DNA of 35,740 bases from positions 1 to 35,740 of the forward strand of contig JANJXG010000085.1 of assembly GCA_024709145.1 (NCBI GenBank), in the 5' to 3' direction. Positions 16,616 to 25,451 of the stretch are shown one piece after another (the stretch's first letter is position 1; every line of letters starts with the position of its first letter). Source of the DNA: Bacteroidales bacterium (GTDB lineage: Bacteria; Bacteroidota; Bacteroidia; Bacteroidales; F082). Both the position numbers and the translations under genes were made by a program. The notes under the pieces are model-generated. The model did no database searches. It worked only from the letters and a program-made list of their open reading frames with translations, and was not told the DNA's origin.

Positions 16616-18826
16616 ATGAGAAAGCGTTATCAACTTATCCAGCTCCTTTGCTTCATCATTTTCCCTTCCATACTTTTACATTCGCAGGAAGCCAGAAAAT
16701 CAACCGATCCCCGTCTTGGATTGGTGCTGAGTGGTGGCGGGGCCAAAGGGTTTGCGCACATTGGTGCGATCAGGGTGTTTGAGGAAGCTGGTCTTCAATT
16801 TGATTACATCAGCGGAACGAGCATGGGAAGTATCTTCGGAAGCTTGTATGCCCTGGGCTATCATCCGGATTCGATGGAAAAAATTGTCAGAGAGCAAAAT
16901 TGGGATTTTTTGATGAATGACATGATCGATCGTAAGTATGTCCCTATTGAAGAAAAACAAAATTCCGACCGTTTTTTAATGACTTTTCCCATCGTCGAGA
17001 AAAAAGTTAAAATCAAAACCGGCCTCCACAATGGACAAATGATTGACCTGCTGTTTGCCAAATATTTAAGTCCTGCCTATAAAACACAGGATTTCAGCAA
17101 ACTGAGTGTTCCGTTTTTGTGTATAGGAACTAATCTTGAGGACGGTTCCAATGTCATTCTTGACAAAGGTGTGCTCCATAAAGCCGTAAGGGCAAGTATG
17201 TCGATTCCCAGTTATTTTACACCGGTTGTGATTGACGGGATCACGCTAGTTGACGGGGGTGTGATCAATAATTTTCCTGTCGAAGAGGTAAAGAAACGCG
17301 GTGCCGATATCATTGTAGGGGTGGATGTTCAGTCGGGACTGATGAAAATAAATGAAATCAACTCAGCTATCAAGGTTCTCGATCAGGTGACTTCATTCTA
17401 TCGTATTTCTTCCAATGAAAGGGCGATGAATCTTACCGATTTTTACATCAAGCCTGACCTGGAGGGTTACGATATGATGAGTTTTAGTGACTACGATACA
17501 CTCATCAAAAGGGGAGAAGATGCTGCACGGGCACAGCTACCTGCGCTAAAGAGGCTTGCTGATTCGCTGAATAAAATCTATCCGCGTCAGCCCAGGGAAC
17601 TCAATGCCAAACCTTTGGATTCATTGTTTGTGACTCAATTGCGATATGAAGGTCTCAAAATGGTCAGTAAAGAGTTTCTGGATGGTGCCCTTGACATCAA
17701 GCCGATGAGCTGGGTTAAATTGCCTGATGTGGATGAAGCCATGAAAAGAGCTTATGGCTCAGGTTTTTTTGAATCAATCAATTATTACTTCGTGCCCAAC
17801 GAGCTTGGTGTTGGCCTGGTTTTTGAAATTACCGAGGCAAGTTCAGGCTTATTCGGTGTTGGTATTCATTATGATTCGGATTATAAGGTTGGATTGCTGC
17901 TGAATGCCACTTTTAAAAATGTCGGAATCAAAGGGTCTAAGATTTTTACTGATTTAAATCTGGGTGAGAATCCTCGTTTTCAGGCATTATACCTTGTCGA
18001 CCGCGGAACCAGGATCGGTTTTGGCGTTAAACTTACCGCGCTAAATCTCGATTTCAACGTTTACCTGAAAGACGATATTGCTGATGTATTCAGGTTTAAT
18101 CTTTATAATCTGAGTGCTTTTGGACAGTGGACTTTCAGAAATACGATGCGGCTCAGAGCGGGTGTAGCTTATGAAACAAGCAGTTTAAACAGCGGGTTTA
18201 ACAATCCTTTCTTTGATAAAGGTTTTAGTGGTATGCTGATTCCCCGTATCGATTGGGCCATTGACAGTTATGATAAAAATTATTTTTCAACAAAAGGTCA
18301 AAAGCTGAATTTTGGAATCAAGTACCTGTTTCCAGTCAGTCCTGATGCCAATAATCTTTTTGACGGACGGGCACTGATTGCCTCCTTTATGTACAATAAA
18401 AACTTTCCGATGGGTAAAAAGAATGTACTGAAGGCAGGACTTTCGGCTGGTCTTACCTTGAAAGATTCTGAAAGCCCGCCACTTTCACACTGGTTTTACC
18501 TTGGGGGCCAGGCCTCATCCAATTATCTCGACGGATTTGTACCTTTCACCGGACTTAAATTTGTGGAACAAGCCGGATTGTATGGCATGTCGCTGCAGAT
18601 GGCCTGGCAATACAATATTTTTCCTAAGTTTTACATCATTCCAAAAGCAGATGTGGGAGTATTGTCAGTCAGTTGGGAAGATTTTACAGAGAAGCCTGAT
18701 TTCCTTGTAGGTTATGGTGTGACACTGAGTTATGAAAGCTTCGTAGGTCCTGTTGAGCTTACCCTGATGGGTGGAAACCGGTCGGGAAAACTGGGTACGT
18801 TTATAAATATTGGTTATTGGTTTTAA
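16616..18826 (+). CDS. patatin-like phospholipase with Omp85-type barrel
   Basis: The product has 736 residues. A signal peptide (about 1-24) is followed by a patatin domain. Its oxyanion loop is GGGAKG (40-45), the nucleophile elbow is GTSMG with Ser69, and the catalytic DGG motif has Asp213. Residues of about 335-408 look like a single POTRA domain, and about 410-736 form an aromatic-rich beta-barrel of the BamA/surface-antigen type ending GTFINIGYWF, with a terminal aromatic. This is the layout of PlpD-like (type Vd) proteins, in which a lipase passenger is tethered to a 16-strand barrel. It is predicted to be an outer-membrane lipid acyl hydrolase; whether the passenger faces outside or the periplasm is not visible. 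It sits between the lipoprotein gene and pyrH. Confidence 0.92.
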   Translation: MRKRYQLIQLLCFIIFPSILLHSQEARKSTDPRLGLVLSGGGAKGFAHIGAIRVFEEAGLQFDYISGTSMGSIFGSLYALGYHPDSMEKIVREQNWDFLMNDMIDRKYVPIEEKQNSDRFLMTFPIVEKKVKIKTGLHNGQMIDLLFAKYLSPAYKTQDFSKLSVPFLCIGTNLEDGSNVILDKGVLHKAVRASMSIPSYFTPVVIDGITLVDGGVINNFPVEEVKKRGADIIVGVDVQSGLMKINEINSAIKVLDQVTSFYRISSNERAMNLTDFYIKPDLEGYDMMSFSDYDTLIKRGEDAARAQLPALKRLADSLNKIYPRQPRELNAKPLDSLFVTQLRYEGLKMVSKEFLDGALDIKPMSWVKLPDVDEAMKRAYGSGFFESINYYFVPNELGVGLVFEITEASSGLFGVGIHYDSDYKVGLLLNATFKNVGIKGSKIFTDLNLGENPRFQALYLVDRGTRIGFGVKLTALNLDFNVYLKDDIADVFRFNLYNLSAFGQWTFRNTMRLRAGVAYETSSLNSGFNNPFFDKGFSGMLIPRIDWAIDSYDKNYFSTKGQKLNFGIKYLFPVSPDANNLFDGRALIASFMYNKNFPMGKKNVLKAGLSAGLTLKDSESPPLSHWFYLGGQASSNYLDGFVPFTGLKFVEQAGLYGMSLQMAWQYNIFPKFYIIPKADVGVLSVSWEDFTEKPDFLVGYGVTLSYESFVGPVELTLMGGNRSGKLGTFINIGYWF

Positions 18827-18835
18827 TTGAAAGTT

Positions 18836-19543
18836 ATGAAGTTTAAAAGAGTTTTACTTAAACTGAGTGGCGAAGCCTTGATGGGTGAACAGCAGTATGG
18901 TATTGATCCTCAGCGATTAAGGGATTATGCAGCAGACATAAAGCTTGCTGTTGAAGCAGGTGCCCAGATTGCGATCGTCATAGGCGGAGGTAATATTTTC
19001 AGAGGTCTGCAGGGAGCAAGCCTGGGAATGGATCGTGTACAGGGTGATTATATGGGCATGTTGGCTACAGTGATAAACAGCATGGCGATACAATCAGCAA
19101 TGCAGCAGATGGGGTTAAAAGTGGCTCTTCTTTCCGGTGTTTACATCGACAGGGTAGCCGATTCGATGAGTGGTCCAAAGGCCATTTCATTGCTCGAATC
19201 AGGTCATGTAGTCGTGATTGGGGGCGGTACTGGAAATCCTTTTTTTACAACTGATACAGCTGCTGCTTTGCGTGCCATCGAAATCAAAGCTGATGCCATT
19301 TTGAAAGGAACCCGTGTTGACGGCATTTACACTGCTGATCCTGAGAAAGATAAAAATGCTGTACGTTACGAGCGTCTCACTTTCGATGAAGCCTATGAAA
19401 AAAAACTAAAAGTGATGGACCTTACTGCTTTCACACTTTGCCAGGAAAACAAATTACCAATCCTTGTATTTGATATGAATAGTCCCGGCAATTTGATGCG
19501 TTTACTCAATGATCCCGCAGTTGGAACCATCGTGACAAATTGA
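18836..19543 (+). CDS. pyrH: uridylate kinase (UMP kinase)
   Basis: PyrH phosphorylates UMP to UDP and, in bacteria, belongs to the amino-acid-kinase fold. The 235-residue product has KLSGEALMG near the N-terminus for phosphate binding, IVIGGGNIFRG for the nucleotide loop, VVVIGGGTGNPFFTTDTAAALRA, and the C-terminal ADAILKGTRVDGIYTADP block. The ATG at 18836 is preferred over a TTG nine bases earlier, which touches the preceding stop codon. The stop codon TGA overlaps the TTG start of the next gene in the sequence TTGA, so translation of the two is probably coupled. Confidence 0.96.
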   Translation: MKFKRVLLKLSGEALMGEQQYGIDPQRLRDYAADIKLAVEAGAQIAIVIGGGNIFRGLQGASLGMDRVQGDYMGMLATVINSMAIQSAMQQMGLKVALLSGVYIDRVADSMSGPKAISLLESGHVVVIGGGTGNPFFTTDTAAALRAIEIKADAILKGTRVDGIYTADPEKDKNAVRYERLTFDEAYEKKLKVMDLTAFTLCQENKLPILVFDMNSPGNLMRLLNDPAVGTIVTN

Positions 19544-21426
19544 AAAACCCGGTTTCCATTTTTTTCAAAAAGATCGATTGGCTGCTGGCAGCCATTCTGT
19601 TGCTGGCTTTTGTTTTGCGTTTTTGGCGTTTTCACACCATCCCATTCATGCATGATGAATTCAGTGCCTTGTTCAGGTTGGATTATGGAAGTTTCAGCGA
19701 GTTGATTATTAAGGGTGTCATACCTGATGCCCATCCTGCAGGTGCTCATTTACTTATTGCAGCCATCAACCATTTTGTGGGATGGCATCCTGTTTGGATA
19801 AAACTTCCATTTGCTCTGATGGGAGTTGCCACTGTATGGTTGGTTTTTCTAAACATGCGATTTTATTTCAGTCAATCATCAGCCTACCTGGCAGCAACAA
19901 TTGTTGCTGTGATGCAGTTTTTTATTTTTTACAGCCAAATTGCACGTCCCTACAGTTCAGGATTATTTTTTGTGATGGCTGCCCTGTGGTTCGGCTCCCG
20001 CCTGACAAAGGATGCTGTTAAAGATCAGAAATACATTTTTGCCGGCTATGTTTTGTGCCTGGTTTTAGCCTCTATGATGCATTATTTTTCGATGATGATG
20101 GCCGGATTTGTGTTTCTTGGCTTGCTTTTTCTGGCCAAACCGGGTCAAATCATTGTGATGGTGAAGGCAGGTATTTTGGCAGCAGTGCTTTATTTGCCCA
20201 ATTTGCCCATTGCAATCAGGCAGTTGACGGCTGGTGGTATCGGCGATTGGCTTGGCCAACCCTCAGCTGATTTTGTTGTCGGTTTTTTTGGTTACACGTT
20301 TCATTTTTCATGGCTTTTCGGATCGGTCGTCATGCTGATCTTCCTTGCAGCTATGTTACTGCAGCGGGTTGATACAATTCAACTCAGGGCTTCGCTGCTA
20401 TTCGTGTTTTGGTTTCTTCTGGCCTTAGCCATCGGCTGGGTTTATTCAAGGTTTCGAACACCTGTTTTGCAGTACAGTACCTTGTTTTTCAGTTTCCCGT
20501 TTTTCATCATGGGCCTGGCCGGATTTGTGAAACAGCTTAAACCGATCAATACGACGGCATTGGTCGTGCTTGTAGCCATTCCTGGGACCATGACACTGGT
20601 TTTTTCGCGTCAGCACTACAAGATGATGTATGAACAAGGTTATGATCAGTTGGCAGTTCATTACAGCCTGAACAAGGAGCGGCTGGGTGCTGATGTGATG
20701 CAGGCTGCAGTAAGTGGCTCAACCAGGATGACGGGATTTTATCAGGAAAAACGGCATCTTACCGAAACAAGACTTTATACCAAATATGCCTCCGCCAGCG
20801 AACTGGCAGTGTTGGTTGATACCTGTACCCGTCCTTATTTTTCGATGGGCTGGACCGACTATGCGCCTTATCATTGGATTGAATTGGTAAGGAGTCGATA
20901 TCCCAAAGTTATTGCCTCGAAGAATTGGTTTAATTCGGGGTATTATTTATTGCAAAAAGACAGCCTTGATTCAAGACAGCCCATGGCTGATGAGCGCTTC
21001 ATTTATCAGGAGAGCGCAGCCAATGGCCTCAAAACTTTTACCCCTGCTGATACCTATGGTTTGCTTTGGGAGGGACGGTGCGATTCATTGTTGGAAAAAG
21101 GCGATGGCATATTAGTTGCAGGAAGCGAAGTAGTTGCCCATGAAGCAATGAGTCAGGTAAGTCTGGTGATGGAAATACGAATTCCCGAAGTGAAGGAGCC
21201 AATTATATGGAGATCAGGTACTTTGGAAGGAAATACAATCGAGGGCTATAAAAAATCCGTCCTTGTTGTTGTTCATCACCTGGATGCGGGACCATCAATT
21301 CCACCGGGTTCTACCTTGAGAGTATATTATTGGAACAAAGGAAAGGAGTCATTCCAAGTCAGGTCGCGCTGGTTGTATATCAAGAAACAAGATCCCGTTT
21401 TATTTGGCCTTTATGCTCCATTATAG
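19540..21426 (+). CDS. GT-C-type membrane glycosyltransferase-like protein (TTG start)
   Basis: The 628-residue product has about ten to twelve membrane helices in its first ~350 residues and a soluble C-terminal domain of about 270. The first loop carries HDEF (Asp39-Glu40) right after helix 1, and DAHPAG at 63-68. This acidic pair plus HP motif is characteristic of the GT-C/PMT superfamily (ArnT- and GT39/83-like), which transfers sugars from polyprenyl-phosphate donors outside the membrane. I infer a lipid-, glycan- or protein-glycosylating role; donor and acceptor are unknown. The start is TTG at 19540, because the next in-frame ATG (residue 37) would remove the first helix. It overlaps pyrH by four bases and separates pyrH from frr. 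Confidence 0.78.
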   Translation: MKNPVSIFFKKIDWLLAAILLLAFVLRFWRFHTIPFMHDEFSALFRLDYGSFSELIIKGVIPDAHPAGAHLLIAAINHFVGWHPVWIKLPFALMGVATVWLVFLNMRFYFSQSSAYLAATIVAVMQFFIFYSQIARPYSSGLFFVMAALWFGSRLTKDAVKDQKYIFAGYVLCLVLASMMHYFSMMMAGFVFLGLLFLAKPGQIIVMVKAGILAAVLYLPNLPIAIRQLTAGGIGDWLGQPSADFVVGFFGYTFHFSWLFGSVVMLIFLAAMLLQRVDTIQLRASLLFVFWFLLALAIGWVYSRFRTPVLQYSTLFFSFPFFIMGLAGFVKQLKPINTTALVVLVAIPGTMTLVFSRQHYKMMYEQGYDQLAVHYSLNKERLGADVMQAAVSGSTRMTGFYQEKRHLTETRLYTKYASASELAVLVDTCTRPYFSMGWTDYAPYHWIELVRSRYPKVIASKNWFNSGYYLLQKDSLDSRQPMADERFIYQESAANGLKTFTPADTYGLLWEGRCDSLLEKGDGILVAGSEVVAHEAMSQVSLVMEIRIPEVKEPIIWRSGTLEGNTIEGYKKSVLVVVHHLDAGPSIPPGSTLRVYYWNKGKESFQVRSRWLYIKKQDPVLFGLYAPL

Positions 21427-21437
21427 CCGATAGGCTC

Positions 21438-21469
21438 TTGATTTGACGCGATTTTTTTCAGTATATTTG
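21438..21469 (+). promoter_or_regulatory. promoter of frr
   Basis: TTG at 21438-21440, a 21-base spacer and TATATTTG at 21462-21469 match the Bacteroidota consensus well. It lies 23 bases before the frr ATG, and the intervening leader carries an unusually good Shine-Dalgarno-like AAGGA at 21487-21491. Confidence 0.6.
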
Positions 21470-21492
21470 TCAGCCAAAAAAAAATAAAGGAA

Positions 21493-22056
21493 ATGACAGA
21501 AGAATCACAATTTATCATTGAGGCGGCCAAAGAAGGCATGGATCATGCCATCGAACATTACGAACGTGAGTTGCAGAAAATCAGGGCAGGAAAATCAAGT
21601 CCATCCATGCTGAACGGGGTGATGGTGGATTATTATGGTGCCCACACACCCATCGAGCGTGTTGCCAACATCAACACCCCCGATCCCCGGCAGATAATTG
21701 TTCAGCCCTTCGACAAGAGCTCCATTTATGCGATTGAGAAGGCTATCATGGCGGCAAATCTTGGGTTCAATCCTATGAATGAAGGTGAAATACTTCGCAT
21801 TAATGTGCCACCACTGACCGAAGAACGTCGTAAGGACCTGGTTAAAAGGGCTAAAAATGAAGCTGAAGAAGCAAAAGTCAGTATTCGCAACACGCGTCGT
21901 CATGCCAATGACGAAGCCAAACAGCTTGAAAAAGACGGTGTCCCTGAAGATGAGGTTAAACGATTGATCGAAAAAATTCAGGAAATGACAAATGCCTTTA
22001 TCGCCAAAGTGGATAAGGTGTTGGAAATTAAGGAAAAAGATATCTTAACAGTTTAA
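21493..22056 (+). CDS. frr: ribosome recycling factor
   Basis: RRF, with EF-G, splits post-termination ribosomes. The 187-residue product shows the usual features: the ELQKIRAGKSSPSMLNG block near the N-terminus, the domain II stretch with NINTPDPRQIIVQPFD, and the conserved C-terminal part of the coiled-coil domain with PPLTEERRKDLVKRAK and VSIRNTRRHAND. The length is normal. It has its own promoter and an AAGGA ribosome-binding site. Its stop codon TAA (22054-22056) overlaps by two bases the stop codon of the convergent gene. Confidence 0.97.
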   Translation: MTEESQFIIEAAKEGMDHAIEHYERELQKIRAGKSSPSMLNGVMVDYYGAHTPIERVANINTPDPRQIIVQPFDKSSIYAIEKAIMAANLGFNPMNEGEILRINVPPLTEERRKDLVKRAKNEAEEAKVSIRNTRRHANDEAKQLEKDGVPEDEVKRLIEKIQEMTNAFIAKVDKVLEIKEKDILTV

Positions 22057-22670
22057 AGCTGTTCATTTCCATCATCTTTTTTGTTTTTTCTTAAAAATTT
22101 GAGTGCAAGGTCGATCAGCGTAATCACCAAAGTTGGACTGGCAATCAAATCGGTGAACAGATTTTTTAGAATAGCAGATGGCTGGATGGAATCTGTAAAA
22201 GATTCAAAATCAGCCTGAATGTTTTTTTCGCACTCATCCACCTCTTTTGTCAACCAGATGATTTGATCGTCGATATTGCCTGCTTTTGTTGGCAGTGCAG
22301 TGCCTGTTCCTGCAAAATCGTTGGCCGAAAGTTTTTCATTGATTTTTTCGATTACAGGGTCAACAAAGAATTTTTTCCTGCCAAGAAAAACAATGAGTCC
22401 AACCAAGGCGTAGGCCAAAGCCATAATCAAAAACCCCTGGTAATAGGCGCCAACTTTTTGACCATACCAGAAGACGAAGGCAAATGAAAGCATCAAAATA
22501 ACCAGAGAGGCCAATCCCGTGATGATCAGAGCGGTGATGATGAGGGATGACAGTGTGGCAATTCGCTTGCTCAGAACCAAGCCAATGAGGTTGAGCCTTA
22601 AATTCAGGTAAGTTTTTATGTCAGTGGTCAGAAGGTTTATCTGGCCGTTGATTGTGTTCTGCTTAGGCAT
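22053..22670 (-). CDS. holin-like/YqjE-type membrane protein
   Basis: This 205-residue protein has a polar amphipathic start, then two strong membrane helices (about 37-69 and 77-97) separated by a short loop. A polar middle follows, then a C-terminal hydrophobic stretch (about 165-190) and a charged tail (LRKNKKDDGNEQL). The helical-hairpin pattern resembles the phage-holin-family/YqjE proteins often found beside YtxH proteins in Bacteroidota. That neighbour is present here, 29 bases upstream. Despite the family name there is no phage context, so an envelope or stress role is more likely. Its stop overlaps that of frr on the other strand. Confidence 0.65.
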   Translation of the reverse strand: MPKQNTINGQINLLTTDIKTYLNLRLNLIGLVLSKRIATLSSLIITALIITGLASLVILMLSFAFVFWYGQKVGAYYQGFLIMALAYALVGLIVFLGRKKFFVDPVIEKINEKLSANDFAGTGTALPTKAGNIDDQIIWLTKEVDECEKNIQADFESFTDSIQPSAILKNLFTDLIASPTLVITLIDLALKFLRKNKKDDGNEQL

Positions 22671-22699
22671 GGGTAGCTTTTCTTTGAAATTGTTTGATG

Positions 22700-22900
22700 C
22701 TATTTTTTTGGTTCCTCTTCGAGTGTTTTCTTAATTTCTTCCAACTTATCAGCGAGTTGGTCGGCAGCCTTGTTACTAAAATCTTTTGCCTGTTCAACAA
22801 TTTTCCGGCGTCTTTCTTCATTGAGAAGATACACGGCTGCCGCGCCTGCAAGTGCTCCAAGCACAAGGCCTGTCCCAAAATTGAATTTTATTTTTGCCAT
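22700..22900 (-). CDS. YtxH-domain protein
   Basis: This small 66-residue protein has a glycine/alanine-rich membrane helix (GTGLVLGALAGAAAVYLL, about 9-26), then a basic NEERRRK junction and a charged amphipathic helix to the end. This is the standard YtxH pattern, found in stress-associated envelope proteins. It is transcribed toward the holin-like gene, probably in one unit. The 221 bases upstream to 23121 hold no gene I can support and no clean TAnnTTTG box. Confidence 0.72.
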   Translation of the reverse strand: MAKIKFNFGTGLVLGALAGAAAVYLLNEERRRKIVEQAKDFSNKAADQLADKLEEIKKTLEEEPKK

Positions 22901-23121
22901 TAATGAGTTTTATTTTTTGGATTATCAAATGGTTAATTCTCTCATGGGGTTCAAAATAACATCAGAAGTGTACAAGGCGGTTAAAGCGGTCTGGCTTCTG
23001 ATTGTTTCCTAAACCCTGGTTTTTGAAATTTTGCGCTAAAGATAAAATGTTTTTTGGCTGCATATTTCAAAAAAATAAAACCCTGATCATGTCAGTATCG
23101 GAACTTTTTAATGAATTCGAA

Positions 23122-25338
23122 TTATTCATTTCCATCCGAAATCAGGATTTTGAAGGCAACATTTTCTTGCTGCCCGGGTCGCCGGTATGCCCCAATACGG
23201 AAGTGTATGGAGGCTCCGAGTTTCATCACGTCAGTGTTGATAAGTTCGTGAAGGTAAATGCCGGCTTCGAAGAAACCTTTATCCGGCGGCAGTAACCGGA
23301 TGCCATGATGGTCTTCGGGGCTGGCTATTGAACCAAATGCCGTCTGAAAGCTGAAGCCTGCCTTTGGTTGTAAAAAGCCGGCAGTGACCATGGGGTTTTT
23401 CAATTGGTGGTTTAGGCCAAAGCTGAGGAATTTACTGGATGTGAACTCATTGGGTCTCATGGTTGAGAAGGTTCCTGGTGCAAATAATCCTATTCTGCTC
23501 CACGTTCCGGGCAGGTTGAACATCTTATGGGCCGGAATTTTTTCGCTAACTAAACCGGCTGTTGATTCAAGATACCAGTTTGACCAACGGCCGGAAAAAA
23601 GATTCTTTACAAGATTGACTTCAAGTTTTCCGAATCCTTTGTTATTAAGAAAAGGCATGGTTCCAAGCGTGAATTTGAAAATGACTTGGTCTGCAACAGG
23701 CAGTTTGGACAAGTGCCTTTTCTTTGGATGATTCCATCTGTAACCAATTTTTGTGGATAATTCATGGTAGCTGAATTGATCAAAAGTCCTGTTATTTTGA
23801 GATTCAAAGAAGTAGTCATAAGCCGGATCGACGCGCTGCCAGCTGTATTTAAACACTAATGATAAGTTGTTTGACGGTTGGATTTCTGTTTCAGCTTCGA
23901 GTGCTTTGGTAAAATCCATCCTGCTGACATAAAAGGACTTAATTTCTCCTTCAGAGAGGATCGAAATAGCCTGAGCATCAAATCCTACAACTCCGCTTGG
24001 AAGAAATCTTTCGGCATGATGAAGGCTTAACCGAATGTTCTTCCTGTTTCCGGCGAGGTAACTCAGTGCGTAGTGATAATTGAATCTGGAGGTCCAAAGG
24101 CCATAATCTGTTTCGGCAGCCAGCCGGAATCGCTGACTGAATTTTTGATTGGTTCGAAATCCAATGCCAAACTTAAACCCTTCAAAATCATTGTAAGCGA
24201 TAAGTTTTCTCCATATTATGTCAGTAAAAGCCAGAGGGACAAAACCTTGCTTCAATTGACGCTGCAGAGTTGTTGGTGAAAAGTGGGCCTGTTGTTCGGA
24301 CGAGCTTAAAAGGCTGTCGGCCAAATGTTGGGGAGAACTTTTGAAGCTATTCAAGACTGAATCGCCGGAGTAGAAATCTTCGATATCATAAGAGAATTTT
24401 AGGGTTCTGGTATGATTTACGCCGGTAATAATCATTTCATTATGAATCGGTTGAAATCGCATAATCGTTGTTGTTCCGGTAGGTAACAAACCCATTGTGT
24501 CATCGACAAGAAAATCACTGACTGTATAAACCGTAATACCACCTGCTGTGTCATTCACGACTGTAGCAATTTGCATACGCAATGGCGGAATAGTGTCGAT
24601 GTGCAAAAAACCTGTTGGTGCGTCATCATGACCCGAAAGAGAGGGTTTGAAAAAATATGTCTGAGCGGAATTTGGTTGATCTGAAATGGAGTCGGTATAG
24701 TTGTAGAAATCATATAATTTGCTGTTGTCGGGGTGAACTGGATTTGGAATGAGATGACCTCCGATTATCCATTGCCGGCCCCGGAAAGTATGTGTGATGA
24801 GCCTGTATTGAAGGAAGTTGAGAATGGGATCATTTTGCCCTTGCCGAGTGACTGCGATTCGTCTGAAAGTACTATCACCATCTGTATTATCCTGAATCTG
24901 CCAGGTTTCGCGGCCTTGTTGCAGGGTGTCGCCCTGATCTGATAACGAAGGATGGCCGAGCAAGGTCAATTGGCTTTCGCTTGTTATTTGCAGGAGACTA
25001 TTATTAGAGTAAGTGTAAAGTGTTTTCAAATAAGCGCTTAAACCTAAAGGATACGGGTTATTAAGACCTGTAGGTGAGATCACCGGATTACCTGACAAGG
25101 TATAAAAGAGATTTGATGAAGGATTATAAAGATAGCAAGGAGGGCTGATTCGAAGCTTATCCCGGATGGTATCTTTTGATGAAAGCCATTGAAGTTGTTG
25201 ACTTTGAGGATGGATTGAAAGCAAATATGTTTCGTTTTGTGCCCGGGTCTTTATAGTAAGCAGCATCAGAAAAAGCAAAAAAACAAAATAAAGACTTGTC
25301 TTTTTCTGTATAAGAAAGCAAGAAGCGGAAATGCTCAT
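23122..25338 (-). CDS. DUF5686-like outer-membrane protein
   Basis: The product has 738 residues. The ATG at 25338 gives a clear signal peptide (helix SLYFVFLLFLMLLTI, then the cleavage-like TRAQ-NE at about 33/34). Longer in-frame starts run into the ABC ATPase gene and add non-family sequence. Residues of about 35-330 are a beta-rich region without a recognised domain. From about 370 on, the sequence resembles the C-terminal part of DUF5686 proteins: WRKLIAYNDFEGFKFGIGFRTN and alternating aromatic strands typical of an outer-membrane barrel. Unlike typical members, the N-terminus has no carboxypeptidase-regulatory-like domain. It lies 113 bases downstream of the ABC genes. The function is unknown, and the family assignment was recalled without a search. 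Confidence 0.65.
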   Translation of the reverse strand: MSISASCFLIQKKTSLYFVFLLFLMLLTIKTRAQNETYLLSIHPQSQQLQWLSSKDTIRDKLRISPPCYLYNPSSNLFYTLSGNPVISPTGLNNPYPLGLSAYLKTLYTYSNNSLLQITSESQLTLLGHPSLSDQGDTLQQGRETWQIQDNTDGDSTFRRIAVTRQGQNDPILNFLQYRLITHTFRGRQWIIGGHLIPNPVHPDNSKLYDFYNYTDSISDQPNSAQTYFFKPSLSGHDDAPTGFLHIDTIPPLRMQIATVVNDTAGGITVYTVSDFLVDDTMGLLPTGTTTIMRFQPIHNEMIITGVNHTRTLKFSYDIEDFYSGDSVLNSFKSSPQHLADSLLSSSEQQAHFSPTTLQRQLKQGFVPLAFTDIIWRKLIAYNDFEGFKFGIGFRTNQKFSQRFRLAAETDYGLWTSRFNYHYALSYLAGNRKNIRLSLHHAERFLPSGVVGFDAQAISILSEGEIKSFYVSRMDFTKALEAETEIQPSNNLSLVFKYSWQRVDPAYDYFFESQNNRTFDQFSYHELSTKIGYRWNHPKKRHLSKLPVADQVIFKFTLGTMPFLNNKGFGKLEVNLVKNLFSGRWSNWYLESTAGLVSEKIPAHKMFNLPGTWSRIGLFAPGTFSTMRPNEFTSSKFLSFGLNHQLKNPMVTAGFLQPKAGFSFQTAFGSIASPEDHHGIRLLPPDKGFFEAGIYLHELINTDVMKLGASIHFRIGAYRRPGQQENVAFKILISDGNE

Positions 25339-25451
25339 TACGTTACAGCCGATGAGACCGAAAATGTACCCATGCAGTCTGATTGATAACAATTTTAAAC
25401 CGGTCATTAAACAATGATACCCGCGCACTGATCTTTTCTGATGCGGATGAA

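Noticed and set aside
22663-22878. 71-residue reading frame over the YtxH gene (minus strand)
   Set aside because: It is in another frame of the same strand and lacks any domain, while the YtxH frame has the expected helix pattern.
22053-22900. Prophage lysis module (holin-like protein)
   Set aside because: No endolysin, integrase, terminase or capsid gene is nearby; a holin-like protein beside YtxH is a common chromosomal pair in this phylum.
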